A stretch of DNA of 64,000 nucleotides from contig JAQWBP010000006.1 of NCBI GenBank assembly GCA_028706315.1, forward strand, positions 36,064-100,063. Reading direction: 5' to 3'. How positions within the stretch are numbered: position 1 is the stretch's first letter; the number at the start of each line of letters is the position of its first letter. Below are positions 27,300-36,240 of this stretch, one piece after another. Source of the DNA: Syntrophomonadaceae bacterium (GTDB lineage Bacteria > Bacillota > Syntrophomonadia > Syntrophomonadales > Syntrophomonadaceae). Position numbers and translations under genes: made by a program. The notes below the pieces were generated by a model, which saw only the letters and a program-made list of their open reading frames with translations, did no database searches and had not been told where the DNA came from.

Positions 27300-28364
27300 A
27301 TGGTTATTATTGGACTCATAGTAATTTTGCTGTTGGTTCTATCCTTACCTTTTGCCATCAAAAAAGTTGAGGAAAATCTGGAACCCTTTTTATTTGTTAT
27401 GGGCATATCAGCTGCCTTGATTTCTGGAAAAATGAATGGGGAACTAGCTCTGGAGGCGGTAAAGGAGCCAATTATGATAGCAGCGGCTGTTTTAATAGCT
27501 GGAGCTGCCTTCTTCCTTTTGAAAGATCATTTTTCAAAATTTATGAGCAGAATATTTAAAAAGGTACCAGTTGCGCTGGTTGTTTTTCTTGTGGTGCTAA
27601 TACTTGGCTTGCTCTCAAGCGTAATCACAGCAATAATAGCATCTATTATCCTGGTAGAGATTATTTTTCAACTTCCTATGCAGAGGCAGAATAAAGTTGT
27701 CATTTGTGTACTAGCCTGTTTTTCGATAGGCTTAGGCGCAACCTTAACCCCGATAGGTGAACCGCTGGCAACTATTGCCATCTCGAAATTGAATCAAAGT
27801 TTTTTTTACCTCTTTCATTTACTAGGCAAATATGTTATTCCGGCTGTTGTAGGTTTTGCACTTCTGGCGGCAATGTATACCGTAAAAGTTACCCGTTCTG
27901 GTGGGGCTACTTCAGCAGTTGCTGCAACATCTGACGCTAGTGAAACATTGATTGATATAGAAGATGAAATTGAGCAAGATACATGGAAGGGCATTATTAT
28001 TCGTGCCTTGAAAGTATACCTCTTTGTTATGGCTCTAGTTTTTCTCGGTGAAGGTTTTGAACCGTTGATTGAGAAATATGTACTTGGTCTCAGCCCCAAC
28101 CTGCTGTACTGGGTGAATATGATTTCGGCTGTTCTAGACAATGCCACCCTTTGTGCGGCAGAAGTTAGCCCCTCAATGCCTTCGCTAACGGTTGAGGCTA
28201 TTTTAATGGGACTATTGATTAGTGGTGGAATGCTTATACCAGGTAATATTCCTAATATTATTTCAGCATCTAAATTAAGAATTGGCAGCAAGGAATGGGC
28301 TAAAATTGGAGTGCCGCTGGGCTTAGCAGTTATGGTACTTTTCTATATAATCCTTCCGTTTTAA
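27300..28364 (+). CDS. DUF1646-family membrane transporter
   Basis: A 354-aa polytopic membrane protein with about ten hydrophobic segments and a soluble Asp/Glu-rich loop near residues 210-235. The conserved central motif GLGATLTPIGEPLATI and the late MISAVLDNATLCAAEVSPSM are typical of DUF1646, an ion-transporter-superfamily group related to arsenite/Na+ permeases. The transported ion is not known. The ATG at 27300 follows AGGGGTGAAG; an upstream in-frame start at 27258 lacks a site. It converges with metQ and shares a bidirectional terminator. Confidence 0.8.
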   Translation: MVIIGLIVILLLVLSLPFAIKKVEENLEPFLFVMGISAALISGKMNGELALEAVKEPIMIAAAVLIAGAAFFLLKDHFSKFMSRIFKKVPVALVVFLVVLILGLLSSVITAIIASIILVEIIFQLPMQRQNKVVICVLACFSIGLGATLTPIGEPLATIAISKLNQSFFYLFHLLGKYVIPAVVGFALLAAMYTVKVTRSGGATSAVAATSDASETLIDIEDEIEQDTWKGIIIRALKVYLFVMALVFLGEGFEPLIEKYVLGLSPNLLYWVNMISAVLDNATLCAAEVSPSMPSLTVEAILMGLLISGGMLIPGNIPNIISASKLRIGSKEWAKIGVPLGLAVMVLFYIILPF

Positions 28365-28399
28365 ACAACTATATTTAGTTAGTAATTATGAAGTAAACA

Positions 28400-28431
28400 A
28401 AAAAACTGCAGTTACCAAACTGCAGTTTTTT
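28400..28431. terminator. Bidirectional terminator between the DUF1646 gene and metQ
   Basis: Perfect palindrome AAAAAACTGCAGTT/AACTGCAGTTTTTT with a 4-base loop. T-runs on both strands let it end both converging transcripts. Confidence 0.88.
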
Positions 28432-28450
28432 AAATCGATTATTTATTGTT

Positions 28451-29287
28451 TTAGAAGGAGGGTACACAGGCACCCTGATAGGTGTCTTCTAAGAATTTCT
28501 TAACTTCAGGAGTCTGTAATGCTTTAGTTAACTTCTGGATAACTTCTTTATCTTTGTCTTCGGGTCTAACTACTAATACGTTAGCAAATGGAGAATCTTT
28601 TGGCTCCATGAAGATAGAGTCTTCAACCGGGTTGAGCTGAGCCTCAAGGGCATAGTTACTATTTATAACAGCCATAGCAACTGTTTTGTCATCAAGGGTT
28701 TTAGGAAGCATAGGAGCATCCATCATAACGATTTTGAGGTTTTTGGGGTTTTCTGCAATATCTGCGTCAGTAGCAGTAACTCCCACACCATCTTTAAGTT
28801 TGATTAATTCGGCACTCTGAAGAACTAAAAGGGCCCTACCACCATTAGTAGCATCATTCGGTATAGCAACAATGGCACCATCCTGCAGCTTACTCAAGTC
28901 ATCTATTTTCTTGGAGTATATACCCATAGGTTCGTTGTGTATTTTAGCTACTGCAGTCAGATTAGCCTTGTTTTTGGTGTTATAATCATCAAGATAAGGA
29001 CTATGCTGGAAGAAGTTAGCGTCAATCTGGCCATCTTTTAATGCCGGGTTTATAAGAACATAATCAGTAAACTCTTTAATTTCAAGATCAACATTTTGCT
29101 CCGCTAAAATAGGCTTAACAACTTCAAGTATTTCCGCATGTGGTTTAGCAGTACAACCTACTACTACTTTGGCCATTTCTCCCTGCTTTTCCGATTCGTC
29201 GTTCGTATTATTATTCCCACCACATCCTGCCACAGCTACGGTGAAAAATGCCAGACAACATAGAAAAACTAGTAATTTCTTTTTCAT
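28451..29287 (-). CDS. metQ: Methionine ABC transporter substrate-binding lipoprotein
   Basis: Captures methionine outside the cell and delivers it to MetNI. The lipoprotein signal MKKKLLVFLCCLAFF ends in the lipobox VAGC with Cys22. The mature NlpA/MetQ domain carries VGCTAKPHAEIL, FFQHSPYLDDYN and AIPNDATNGGRALLVLQ. Length 278 aa is typical. It is the last gene of the metN-metI-metQ operon, eight bases after metI. Confidence 0.94.
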   Translation of the reverse strand: MKKKLLVFLCCLAFFTVAVAGCGGNNNTNDESEKQGEMAKVVVGCTAKPHAEILEVVKPILAEQNVDLEIKEFTDYVLINPALKDGQIDANFFQHSPYLDDYNTKNKANLTAVAKIHNEPMGIYSKKIDDLSKLQDGAIVAIPNDATNGGRALLVLQSAELIKLKDGVGVTATDADIAENPKNLKIVMMDAPMLPKTLDDKTVAMAVINSNYALEAQLNPVEDSIFMEPKDSPFANVLVVRPEDKDKEVIQKLTKALQTPEVKKFLEDTYQGACVPSF

Positions 29288-29294
29288 TATGCTG

Positions 29295-30014
29295 TTACCT
29301 CCCTTTATTAAGCGTTTTCTCTACTAATTTATCACCCAACATCTGTATAATCTGTACCATTACAATAAGTACTATAACGGTTACCAGTAGTATATCGCCC
29401 TGGTATCTCTGGTAGCCGAAATAATAGGCTAGTGTTCCTAGTCCACCTCCTCCCACTATACCCGCCATAGCAGAATACCCAATTAGATTAATTGTTGTTA
29501 TCGCAACCCCCAGAATAATTGAAGGTTTAGCTTCCGGAATTAAGACTTTACGAATAATTTCCCAGCTGCTGGCTCCCATTGAGAGTGCAGCCTCAATCAA
29601 ACCCCATTCAATCTCTTTTAAAGAAGTTTCGACCATACGTGCTACAAAAGGAATAGCTGCCAGTGTAAGGGGGACAATCGATGCAGCAGTACCAATATAA
29701 GTCCCAACTATAATTTGGGTAAGTGGGATAACAATTATTAGGAAAATAATAAACGGTATAGATCTTACAGCATTAACAATTGCGGCTAACACTCGGTTAA
29801 AAGCTATATTTTCGGCAATATGACCCTTTTCAGTTACGACTAGGATCACACCTAGCGGCAAACCCACAACATAAGCAAGACCTGTAGAAATAGCAACCAT
29901 ATATATAGTTTCCCAGGTTGCTAGTAAAACCCTCCCGGTCATCAAGTTAGCATTATCACCCAGACCTGCGATAAGAAAGGAACTGGCCATAAGTGAATTA
30001 AATGTTTCTAGCAT
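29295..30014 (-). CDS. metI: Methionine ABC transporter permease
   Basis: An inner-membrane permease of the MetI/D family with five or so membrane helices. It contains the coupling motif [22 protein letters not shown] and [14 protein letters not shown] near the C-terminus. Length is 239 aa, slightly longer than the usual 215-220 because of the N-terminal segment. It overlaps the end of metN by 17 bases, so the two are translationally coupled. Confidence 0.93.
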   Translation of the reverse strand: MLETFNSLMASSFLIAGLGDNANLMTGRVLLATWETIYMVAISTGLAYVVGLPLGVILVVTEKGHIAENIAFNRVLAAIVNAVRSIPFIIFLIIVIPLTQIIVGTYIGTAASIVPLTLAAIPFVARMVETSLKEIEWGLIEAALSMGASSWEIIRKVLIPEAKPSIILGVAITTINLIGYSAMAGIVGGGGLGTLAYYFGYQRYQGDILLVTVIVLIVMVQIIQMLGDKLVEKTLNKGR

Positions 30015-31038
30015 TCTCTAACACCTCTACTTCTAATCCATTGTTGCGAAGATAATCCATCGCTTTTTCGATAATTTCTATATCGCCAATAAGCTCTAAA
30101 GTCAGGTTACCAAAAGGGGTATCTTTTACGCGATCGATATTTCCATAAAGTATGTTGGCTTGTAAATCAAAGTTACGGATCATGGAGGAGATTAGTGGTT
30201 CGCCTGCTGATGATCCAATGAAAGACACATGGATTAACCTGCTATTTTTCTTATTTTTAAATGATGTAGAATTCAAAAGAATATCTTCGGGTATTTCCTT
30301 ATTCATAACCGCCTTTAAGAAACTGCGTGAAGTAGGTGTTTGCGGATTAGCAAATATATTTAATACATCACCAGTTTCAACAATTTTAGCATCATCAATA
30401 ACTGCTACTCTGTCACATACCTGCTTGATAACATTCATATCATGGGTAATGAGTAAGATAGTTATATTAAGTTTCTGATTAATATTTTTTAAAAGTTCAA
30501 GTATTGATCTGGTAGTTTGGGGGTCAAGCGCCGAAGTAGCTTCATCAGATAAAAGAATCCGGGGATTATTAGCCAGTGCCCGGGCTATTCCTACACGCTG
30601 CTTTTGCCCCCCACTTAATTGCTGCGGATATACCATGGCTTTATCTTCCAGGCCAACTAGCTCCAGTAATTCATTCACCCGGTTTCTTGCTTCATCCTTT
30701 GGTACTTTAGCTATCTCAAGAGGAAACATAATGTTATCAAAAACATTACGCGACGATAAAAGGTTAAAATGCTGGAAAATCATACCGATTCTTTGACGGG
30801 CTGCCCGTAGATCACTTTTATCTAGCGATGTGATTACTTCGCCGTCAACAGTTATAGCTCCATTAGTTGGTTTTTCCAGCATGTTAATGCAGCGTATAAG
30901 TGTACTTTTCCCTGCACCACTAAGACCAATAATACCAAAGATTTCACCTTTCTTGATGGAAAGGCTTACATCATTTAGTGCCACAACCTCGTGTGTGGGT
31001 GTGGTATAAATTTTAGTTAAGTTTGTTATGTGTATCAA
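29998..31038 (-). CDS. metN: Methionine ABC transporter ATP-binding protein
   Basis: Powers methionine import. Walker A is GLSGAGKST, the signature LSGGQKQR, Walker [12 protein letters not shown], and the H-loop ITHDM. The C-terminal NIL domain (about 265-346) is the one that binds methionine and inhibits transport in characterised MetN proteins. Length 346 aa is standard. It starts with TTG nine bases after GGGAGG and is preceded by a SAM riboswitch, so the operon is expected to be on when S-adenosylmethionine is low. Confidence 0.95.
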   Translation of the reverse strand: MIHITNLTKIYTTPTHEVVALNDVSLSIKKGEIFGIIGLSGAGKSTLIRCINMLEKPTNGAITVDGEVITSLDKSDLRAARQRIGMIFQHFNLLSSRNVFDNIMFPLEIAKVPKDEARNRVNELLELVGLEDKAMVYPQQLSGGQKQRVGIARALANNPRILLSDEATSALDPQTTRSILELLKNINQKLNITILLITHDMNVIKQVCDRVAVIDDAKIVETGDVLNIFANPQTPTSRSFLKAVMNKEIPEDILLNSTSFKNKKNSRLIHVSFIGSSAGEPLISSMIRNFDLQANILYGNIDRVKDTPFGNLTLELIGDIEIIEKAMDYLRNNGLEVEVLENARNI

Positions 31039-31054
31039 ATGTGTTTGCCTCCCG

Positions 31055-31092
31055 ATAAAAATTAAACCTCTTTGTCTAACACAAAGAGGTAG
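31055..31092 (-). terminator. Terminator of the SAM riboswitch
   Basis: Read on the minus strand: stem ACCTCTTTGTG..ACAAAGAGGTT followed by TAATTTTTA. It lies between the SAM aptamer and metN and would form when S-adenosylmethionine is bound. Confidence 0.85.
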
Positions 31093-31106
31093 ATTATTTC
31101 AAACCT

Positions 31107-31210
31107 ACTCTTATCTGCCAGACATAACATCTGCAGGAATTAGCACCTTGCCACTAGGGCCGGTTGCCGGGCGTCATTGGGCCAGTCCCTCAGCCTCTCT
31201 CGATAAGAGA
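31107..31210 (-). ncRNA. SAM-I (S-box) riboswitch
   Basis: On the minus strand, CTTATCGAGAGAGGCTGAGG is followed by GGACTGGCCC, ATGACGCCCGGCAACCGG, the AAGGTGCTAATTCC block and a closing GGCAGATAAGAG that pairs with the 5' end. These are the conserved S-box elements in order. It binds S-adenosylmethionine and controls metNIQ through the terminator downstream. Confidence 0.95.
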
Positions 31211-31316
31211 AAATATAGCTATTTATACATTACTTTATCTAATAAAACTACTAATATACTATCACTCGTTACATTTTACAGTCAATAGTAAACTAAATTA
31301 GACGAGCTTTTGATTG

Positions 31317-31844
31317 TTAGGGCTGTTTTTGTATAATTATTTTAGTGACCTGATTCTTCTTTACTTGAAATACCAGGCAATTTTCACTATAATCTCCGTA
31401 TACTGCGTCGAAATAGCTGTTTTTACCCTTAACGTTTACAGAACTATATTCAGGTCCGTAAAGTTTCGTTACCTGGGAAAACTTATCCCCAACCCTTACC
31501 CCACGGGAAGTAGCCAGAACTGGTGATTCAAAGTGTATTTCACTTAATACATTTTCTTTGCGAGTAAAAGTTAAAAGGCAACCCAGATTATCTGGCCGGT
31601 AAAGTGTACTCATACCCAAGTTATGACCTGCAGGTAATAAATCAACTACGTCGTCCCATGTGGAACTTCCTATTTGTATTATACCTGCGCTAAAATGCAC
31701 TGTAAAATCTTCGTCATTAAGAACTACTGCATCTTCTGCGTATCTAATTTCGACTTGTGGATGCATAATAGAAATAATAAAGGCACTTATGGAGACTACC
31801 AGGACTATCGCTATTACTATTATATATTCCTTCTTATTTTGCAT
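31317..31844 (-). CDS. Hypothetical membrane-anchored protein, 175 aa
   Basis: Not recognised. One N-terminal membrane helix (about residues 8-27) is followed by an extracytoplasmic domain of roughly 150 residues, rich in beta-forming segments (FSAGIIQIGSSTWDDVVDLL, GVRVGDKFSQVTKLYG). The phrase RVGDKFSQVTKLYGPEY resembles the repeat style of small stalk-like proteins that measure ligand or pathway thresholds, but I cannot name a family. The ATG at 31844 follows AAGGAG at about 11 bases; an in-frame GTG at 31853 is too close to that site. It sits alone between the SAM riboswitch and the radical SAM gene. Confidence 0.6.
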   Translation of the reverse strand: MQNKKEYIIVIAIVLVVSISAFIISIMHPQVEIRYAEDAVVLNDEDFTVHFSAGIIQIGSSTWDDVVDLLPAGHNLGMSTLYRPDNLGCLLTFTRKENVLSEIHFESPVLATSRGVRVGDKFSQVTKLYGPEYSSVNVKGKNSYFDAVYGDYSENCLVFQVKKNQVTKIIIQKQP

Positions 31845-32033
31845 TATTGCCACAGCTCCTTCTAACTATTAGTATTCATTAGAATGCAGTGCTGATAATA
31901 TAACTTCGTCCTAAAGGGTAAAAAACCTGCAAATTATACCTTGAACCGGTAAACTATTTAAGAAAGTAAACAGTTATAAGGTGATTATGCTAAAATTTTT
32001 AAAAGCTTTCTAATTAGTAAGAAAGGATACTAT

Positions 32034-32996
32034 ATGACAAAGACACCAACACAGCCAGGCAATTTCTGGGGAGATAAACGTTATCATAGCTTGAATTATC
32101 ATCTGCGGGAAAAATTCGGGCAAAAAGTCATTAAGATATCACTTGATGCTGGATTTACTTGTCCTAACCGGGATGGAAAACTTTCGACCGGGGGATGCTT
32201 ATTCTGTAGTGAGCGAGGTTCAGGAGATTTTGCTGGTGATCGTGGGGGATCACTTAAAGAGCAATTTGAACAAGTTAAAAGTGTCATGCATAAGAAGTGG
32301 TCAAGTGATAAATATATAGCTTATTTTCAGGCCTTTACTAATACTTATGCACCCGTAGAGAGGCTAGAGGAGGTTTACTCTTTTGCTCTGCAGCAGCCGG
32401 GAGTAGTTGGCCTGGCCATCGCTACACGTCCTGATTGTCTTCCGGATGAGGTACTCGATTTGTTAGAAGAGATTAACCAGAAGACTTATCTATGGGTGGA
32501 GTTGGGATTACAAACGGTGCATAAGCGTACAGCGCGTCTAGTTAACCTGCACTATGATTATGATGTATTTCAGGATTCTCTCTACAAACTCCAGGCCCGG
32601 GGAATTGAAACTTGTGCTCATATCATACTAGGGTTACCAGGCGAAACCAGGGAGGATATGATGATTACTGCCAGAACTATAGCTGCTCTCCCGTTTCAGG
32701 GTCTTAAAATACACTTATTGCACCTAATGAAAGGAACCCCGCTGGTTACATTATATGAGCAAAATAAGCTGGAGTTTTTGTCCAAGGAGGATTATGTGAA
32801 TCTAGTGGTAGACATACTAGAGATTATTCCATGCAGTGTAGTGATACACAGATTAACTGGTGATAGCCCGCGAAATTTATTAATAGGGCCCCACTGGAGC
32901 CTTAATAAGTGGGAAGTCCTTAACAGTATTAACGATGTGCTGCATGAGCGTAATACCTGGCAGGGCAGGCTGGCAGTTGCAGGGGAAGATAGATAG
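32034..32996 (+). CDS. TIGR01212-family radical SAM protein (YtqA-like)
   Basis: A radical SAM enzyme of the Elp3-like subgroup. The cluster motif is CPNRDGKLSTGGCLFC (Cys43, Cys55, Cys58), an expanded C-x11-C-x2-C spacing typical of TIGR01212. Later GLQTVHKRTARLVN and ILGLPGETREDM are conserved, and HRLTGDSPRNLLIGPHWS ends the domain. Length 320 aa is normal. The family's substrate is not settled; a role in tRNA or small-molecule modification has been considered. It lies upstream of tRNA-Leu but on its own transcript. Confidence 0.9.
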   Translation: MTKTPTQPGNFWGDKRYHSLNYHLREKFGQKVIKISLDAGFTCPNRDGKLSTGGCLFCSERGSGDFAGDRGGSLKEQFEQVKSVMHKKWSSDKYIAYFQAFTNTYAPVERLEEVYSFALQQPGVVGLAIATRPDCLPDEVLDLLEEINQKTYLWVELGLQTVHKRTARLVNLHYDYDVFQDSLYKLQARGIETCAHIILGLPGETREDMMITARTIAALPFQGLKIHLLHLMKGTPLVTLYEQNKLEFLSKEDYVNLVVDILEIIPCSVVIHRLTGDSPRNLLIGPHWSLNKWEVLNSINDVLHERNTWQGRLAVAGEDR

Positions 32997-33072
32997 ATTT
33001 ATAATGAACAATAGTAAATATGCGAATTACTAAATGTTTCTAGCCCCGAACAATTAACATATAAATACGGGC

Positions 33073-33102
33073 TTGACAGTAAGCCTGGGCATATAATATA
33101 AT
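33073..33102 (+). promoter_or_regulatory. Sigma-A promoter of tRNA-Leu
   Basis: TTGACA at 33073-33078 and TATAAT at 33097-33102 with an 18-base spacer, about 33 bases before the mature tRNA. Both hexamers match consensus. Confidence 0.8.
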
Positions 33103-33134
33103 TGTCCTTGCTGAGAGCAATCCTATAAAAATAT

Positions 33135-33221
33135 GCGGATGTGGCGGAATTGGCAGACGCGCTAGATTCAGGTTCTAGTGGCAGCAATGTCGTGGAAGTT
33201 CGAGTCTTCTCATCCGCACCA
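33135..33221 (+). tRNA. tRNA-Leu (anticodon CAG)
   Basis: A class II tRNA of 87 bases with a long variable arm. The acceptor stem GCGGATG pairs with CATCCGC, the anticodon loop TTCAGGT gives CAG (reads CTG), the T-arm contains GTTCGAGTC, and CCA is encoded at the 3' end. A consensus promoter and a terminator flank it. Confidence 0.95.
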
Positions 33222-33230
33222 TAGAAAATT

Positions 33231-33258
33231 CCGGAGGTCTAAGATCTCCGTTTTTTTA
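33231..33258 (+). terminator. Terminator after tRNA-Leu
   Basis: Hairpin CCGGAGGTC/GATCTCCG with a three-base loop and a TTTTTTT tail, nine bases past the tRNA end. Confidence 0.8.
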
Positions 33259-33275
33259 TTTTCTGATAAAAAACT

Positions 33276-33393
33276 TAATATTAATTGCACTGCAAAAAGT
33301 ATTAAACATGTACTAGCTTGAGTAATTTTATGCGGGATCATGTATTTATTAGTTTTTATCGGAGTAAGGGTTTTTGCAGGAAAATCAATATTA
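33276..33393. repeat. MITE-like element, family B, short copy
   Basis: A 118-base element with terminal inverted repeats. The left end is TAATATTAATTGCACTGC followed by AAAAAG, and the right end is TTTTTGCAGG followed by AAAATCAATATTA. The left 50 bases, including AGCTTGAGTAATTT, match the copy at 48306-48540. The ends match the outer ends of the elements at 24263 and 46620. It lies in the gap between tRNA-Leu and the zinc-ribbon gene and has no coding capacity. Confidence 0.65.
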
Positions 33394-33502
33394 TATGCCA
33401 GAGGTTTAAGTAACAACGTAACAGCTTTCGTACGAAAAAGATTATTATTACGAAGGAAGAAGGGTAATTCTGCAAAATTATGTGAATTGATGCCTTTTTG
33501 AC

Positions 33503-33531
33503 TTGACAATGGAACCAAATTAATTTAAATT
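33503..33531 (+). promoter_or_regulatory. Probable promoter of the zinc-ribbon gene
   Basis: TTGACA at 33503-33508 and TAAATT at 33526-33531 with a 17-base spacer, giving a leader of about 70 bases before the ATG at 33610. Confidence 0.5.
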
Positions 33532-33556
33532 AAAGTTACCTTGTTCTTCGATTTAA

Positions 33557-33600
33557 CTCCTTTCAGGAGAGAAGTCCAAGAGTAATCTCCAGGAAGGAGG
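33557..33600 (+). promoter_or_regulatory. Leader with possible anti-Shine-Dalgarno switch
   Basis: CTCCTTTC (33557-33564) can pair locally with AGGAG (33565-33569) or, further away, with the ribosome site GGAAGGAG (33592-33599). The two pairings exclude each other. This could make translation of the zinc-ribbon gene respond to temperature or another signal. This is inferred from base pairing alone. Confidence 0.35.
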
Positions 33601-33609
33601 AATAGCAAT

Positions 33610-33918
33610 ATGTTTACAGATAAATATTTGACATGCAAGGATTGTGGTGAAGAGTTTTCATTCTCAGCTGCGGAACAAGAATTCTACGAAGAAAAAGGCT
33701 TCACGAATGAACCTGGTCGTTGCCCCACTTGCAGAAAAGCCAGAAAACAGTCACGTAACCAGTCTGGTGGTCGTTTTGGTAGAGATGATCGTCAGCAGTT
33801 TTCAACTATTTGTGCTGAATGTGGGCAGGAGACAACCGTGCCGTTCAAACCTAGTTCTGATCGGCCTGTTTATTGCAGAGATTGTTTCCAAGCAAGACGT
33901 AACCAGAACAGATACTAA
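33610..33918 (+). CDS. Small double zinc-ribbon protein
   Basis: A 102-aa, highly charged protein with two four-cysteine zinc ribbons: Cys9/Cys12 with Cys38/Cys41, and Cys68/Cys71 with Cys89/Cys92. They are joined by a basic, Arg/Gln/Gly-rich linker (about 42-62). It matches the common CxxC-x(n)-CxxC zinc-ribbon proteins of clostridia, whose role is not established; RNA or DNA binding is plausible from the charge. A strong GGAAGGAGG site precedes the ATG, and the 5' leader may fold over it. Confidence 0.85.
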   Translation: MFTDKYLTCKDCGEEFSFSAAEQEFYEEKGFTNEPGRCPTCRKARKQSRNQSGGRFGRDDRQQFSTICAECGQETTVPFKPSSDRPVYCRDCFQARRNQNRY

Positions 33919-33967
33919 AACAGATATTTATAAGGCGAGGATTTATCCCCGCCTTATCTGTTTTATA
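33916..33967. terminator. Bidirectional terminator between zinc-ribbon and SLH genes
   Basis: A long stem built from TAAAACAGAT/ATCTGTTTTA outside and TAAGGCG..CGCCTTA inside. T-rich flanks on both strands let it end both converging genes. Confidence 0.8.
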
Positions 33968-33969
33968 TG

Positions 33970-35457
33970 TTAATTGATTTCTTCTATGGTTATTTCCATT
34001 TCGCGGGAGCTATAATTCCAGTAAGTACCTATAATCTCAAACTCATGATAATACCGGCGTAGATGTGAATTCCGCAAGCGGAAAGACTTATTTTTAAATT
34101 CGTAATAATCCTCATCTATAATTTTTATGTCTTTAAAATTTTGCCATTTATTATTGATATATATTTCAATATTATCAATCTTCCAGGGGTAGGAATACCC
34201 ATCTTCATAAAAAAGAAACTCATCCGGTTTTATGTACCGACTATTGTCACCTCTTCGGGAATCCCCGGAGTTTGAATCGCAGTAAAAAATAATCTGCCCA
34301 TTACGCTCTTCAATATCATCTAAATCGTAATCATTACCATCAGCTACCACAGTAACTTTTGAGAATGGGTAGCTAGTACGGTTAACCTTAAAATATCCTG
34401 ATTTATCTATAGATATTTCTGATAGATTATATTTTTTCCCGTTTATCCTGAATTGTAATTTATCAATATCCTCAGAAAGGATCTTCCGGGAGCCAGAGTA
34501 TATGGCATAAATATCTGCCATCTTTATATTGTCCCAGCCGAAAGCCGTTTTTTGCAATTTAATAGTATTACGACCGTTTTCATTTAGGATTTTTTGCACT
34601 TTATAATAGTCATTTTGCAGGCGAACGGAAATCCGGCTATCATTAAGGTCGTATGTTTTTGAGCCAATTTTCAAAATGTAATCATTTATAACTTCAACAT
34701 CAGCAAGAAAATAACCGCTATCCCGTGAATCAACATAAATTTCCACATAATCGGGGTTATATCGGTGCTCACCCAGAGTCACAATTTCGATGCTTTTACC
34801 GATAGCTGGTTTATAAAAGGCACCACTATTAGAGGATGGCGGATTAATAAAAGCTTTGTACAGGAATTTCGATAAGACTGTGCAGGCCTGAGCCCGGGTT
34901 AAGTTATCATTCGGGCGAAATTCACCGTTGGAGAATCCGGTAATTATGCCTTCGTCAAAGGCAACCTTAACATAGCCCTGGTAGGGGTTTTTCTTAATGA
35001 TATTCCAGTCTATGAAGTTAAGCCTATTATAATCGGGCTGTTCTCCCAGTGCTCGTACAATCATAGCAGCACTTTCTGCGCGCGTAATGTCTTGATCAGG
35101 ATTAAATCCCCAGGGATATTCAGTAGGGATGATAATACCCCGGGAAATAGCATCATCAATATAAATTTGTGCCCAGTGGGTGTTATCAGGAGTAGAGTAT
35201 GGATAGATGTTACCTGGTTTTAGCTCCAGACAGGCTAGCAAAGCAGTAACAAATTCCGCGCGGCTGATGTAATTATTCGGGCGAAAAAAGCCATCTGGAT
35301 ATCCATTTATATATCCAGAAACAGTCAATGAAGTTATTTCGCTTTGTGCCCAGTGGTTCTGAATATCCCTATAATTTACTGCACCTATAATATCTGGTGT
35401 GTAACCAAATGTCAGCAAAAGTGTAAATATAAGGGTGATGCTTAGTTTTTTTAACAT
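33970..35457 (-). CDS. SLH-domain surface protein
   Basis: A secreted 495-aa protein with an N-terminal signal peptide (about 1-25) and three S-layer homology domains (about 28-80, 85-145 and 150-205), recognisable from repeats such as NGYPDGFFRPNNYISRAEF and TGFSNGEFRPNDNLTRAQA. SLH domains anchor proteins to pyruvylated wall polymers. The rest (about 215-495) is a Tyr/Asp/Asn-rich, beta-type region of unknown function. The ATG follows GGAGG. It is a single gene, converging with the zinc-ribbon gene. Confidence 0.88.
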   Translation of the reverse strand: MLKKLSITLIFTLLLTFGYTPDIIGAVNYRDIQNHWAQSEITSLTVSGYINGYPDGFFRPNNYISRAEFVTALLACLELKPGNIYPYSTPDNTHWAQIYIDDAISRGIIIPTEYPWGFNPDQDITRAESAAMIVRALGEQPDYNRLNFIDWNIIKKNPYQGYVKVAFDEGIITGFSNGEFRPNDNLTRAQACTVLSKFLYKAFINPPSSNSGAFYKPAIGKSIEIVTLGEHRYNPDYVEIYVDSRDSGYFLADVEVINDYILKIGSKTYDLNDSRISVRLQNDYYKVQKILNENGRNTIKLQKTAFGWDNIKMADIYAIYSGSRKILSEDIDKLQFRINGKKYNLSEISIDKSGYFKVNRTSYPFSKVTVVADGNDYDLDDIEERNGQIIFYCDSNSGDSRRGDNSRYIKPDEFLFYEDGYSYPWKIDNIEIYINNKWQNFKDIKIIDEDYYEFKNKSFRLRNSHLRRYYHEFEIIGTYWNYSSREMEITIEEIN

Positions 35458-35754
35458 AATTTCCTCCAGTTTATACTAAAAATAATGAACGATTTACTAC
35501 CTTTTATATAAAGTAATAGGGTAAAATATAAATAGTATTATGTAAAAAGATAAAAAGCTACTTATAATACATTGTCGTATAAATTAAAAAAAACATTTAA
35601 AGGCTGAAAAAATATAGAAAAGCAGTTATGGTTAATATTTCTGGAAAAATCACTGTTACATAGCAGGTAAGGACATCTCAATCCTAGAATATATAAATTA
35701 CTGGTATTGTTAATGTGAATACTGCAAGAGATATGATTAATAGGGAGGTATTAG
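35458..35754. other. Divergent intergenic region
   Basis: About 300 very AT-rich bases between the divergent SLH gene and the dUTPase gene. Both promoters must lie here, but I see no pair of hexamers good enough to call and no stable hairpin. Confidence 0.4.
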
Positions 35755-36144
35755 ATGGATAAAATTGAAGTAAAATTCAAGAAACTTGTTGAATGGGCGA
35801 TATTGCCGGAATATGAAACTAGAAACGCTGCTGGATGTGATATTAGTATACCAATAAGGGAAGATATCATCCTTTATCCCCATGAAGTTAAAACCTTTCC
35901 GATAGGATTTGCCGTAAAAATACCGGATGGATACGAAGCACAGATACGGAGCAGAGCAGGGATGTCTCGTAAGGGTTTAATTGTAGCTAACGCTCCTGGT
36001 ACTATAGATTCCGAACATACTGATGAACTAAAGGTAATATTAGTTAATATTACTGATAAGCCAGTTAAGATTTTCCCTGGACAAAAGGTGGCGCAAATGG
36101 TATTCAGTCCTGTATTAAAAGCAGAATTTATTGAAGAAGATTAA
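35755..36144 (+). CDS. dut: dUTP diphosphatase-like protein
   Basis: Predicted to hydrolyse dUTP to dUMP, keeping uracil out of DNA. The trimeric dUTPase motifs are recognisable: motif 1 AAGCDIS (25-31), motif 2 RSRAGMSRKG (65-74), motif 3 NAPGTIDSEHTDELKV with Asp85, and motif 4 FPGQKVAQMVF (107-117). Length is 129 aa, slightly short: the C-terminal Gly-rich motif 5 that closes over the nucleotide is missing. Motif 3 has EHTDE where most enzymes have a DYRGE-type sequence. A related dCTP deaminase/dUTPase role is possible. Confidence 0.8.
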   Translation: MDKIEVKFKKLVEWAILPEYETRNAAGCDISIPIREDIILYPHEVKTFPIGFAVKIPDGYEAQIRSRAGMSRKGLIVANAPGTIDSEHTDELKVILVNITDKPVKIFPGQKVAQMVFSPVLKAEFIEED

Positions 36145-36181
36145 GCAGCCGGTGGATATTATAAAATATTGTGAATAGTTT

Positions 36182-36206
36182 GAGAACCCGTTAACGGGTT
36201 CTTTTT
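36182..36206 (+). terminator. Terminator after dut
   Basis: Hairpin GAGAACCCGTT/AACGGGTTCTT followed by a T-run. It can also serve the converging gene ending at 36241. Confidence 0.8.
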
Positions 36207-36240
36207 CTTGAGTAAATTAGTCCTTAGTTTACCCTGCACA

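Noticed and set aside
33210..33518. Minus-strand ORF of 102 codons between tRNA-Leu and the zinc-ribbon gene
   Set aside because: It overlaps the tRNA end, its terminator, the family B repeat and the zinc-ribbon promoter.
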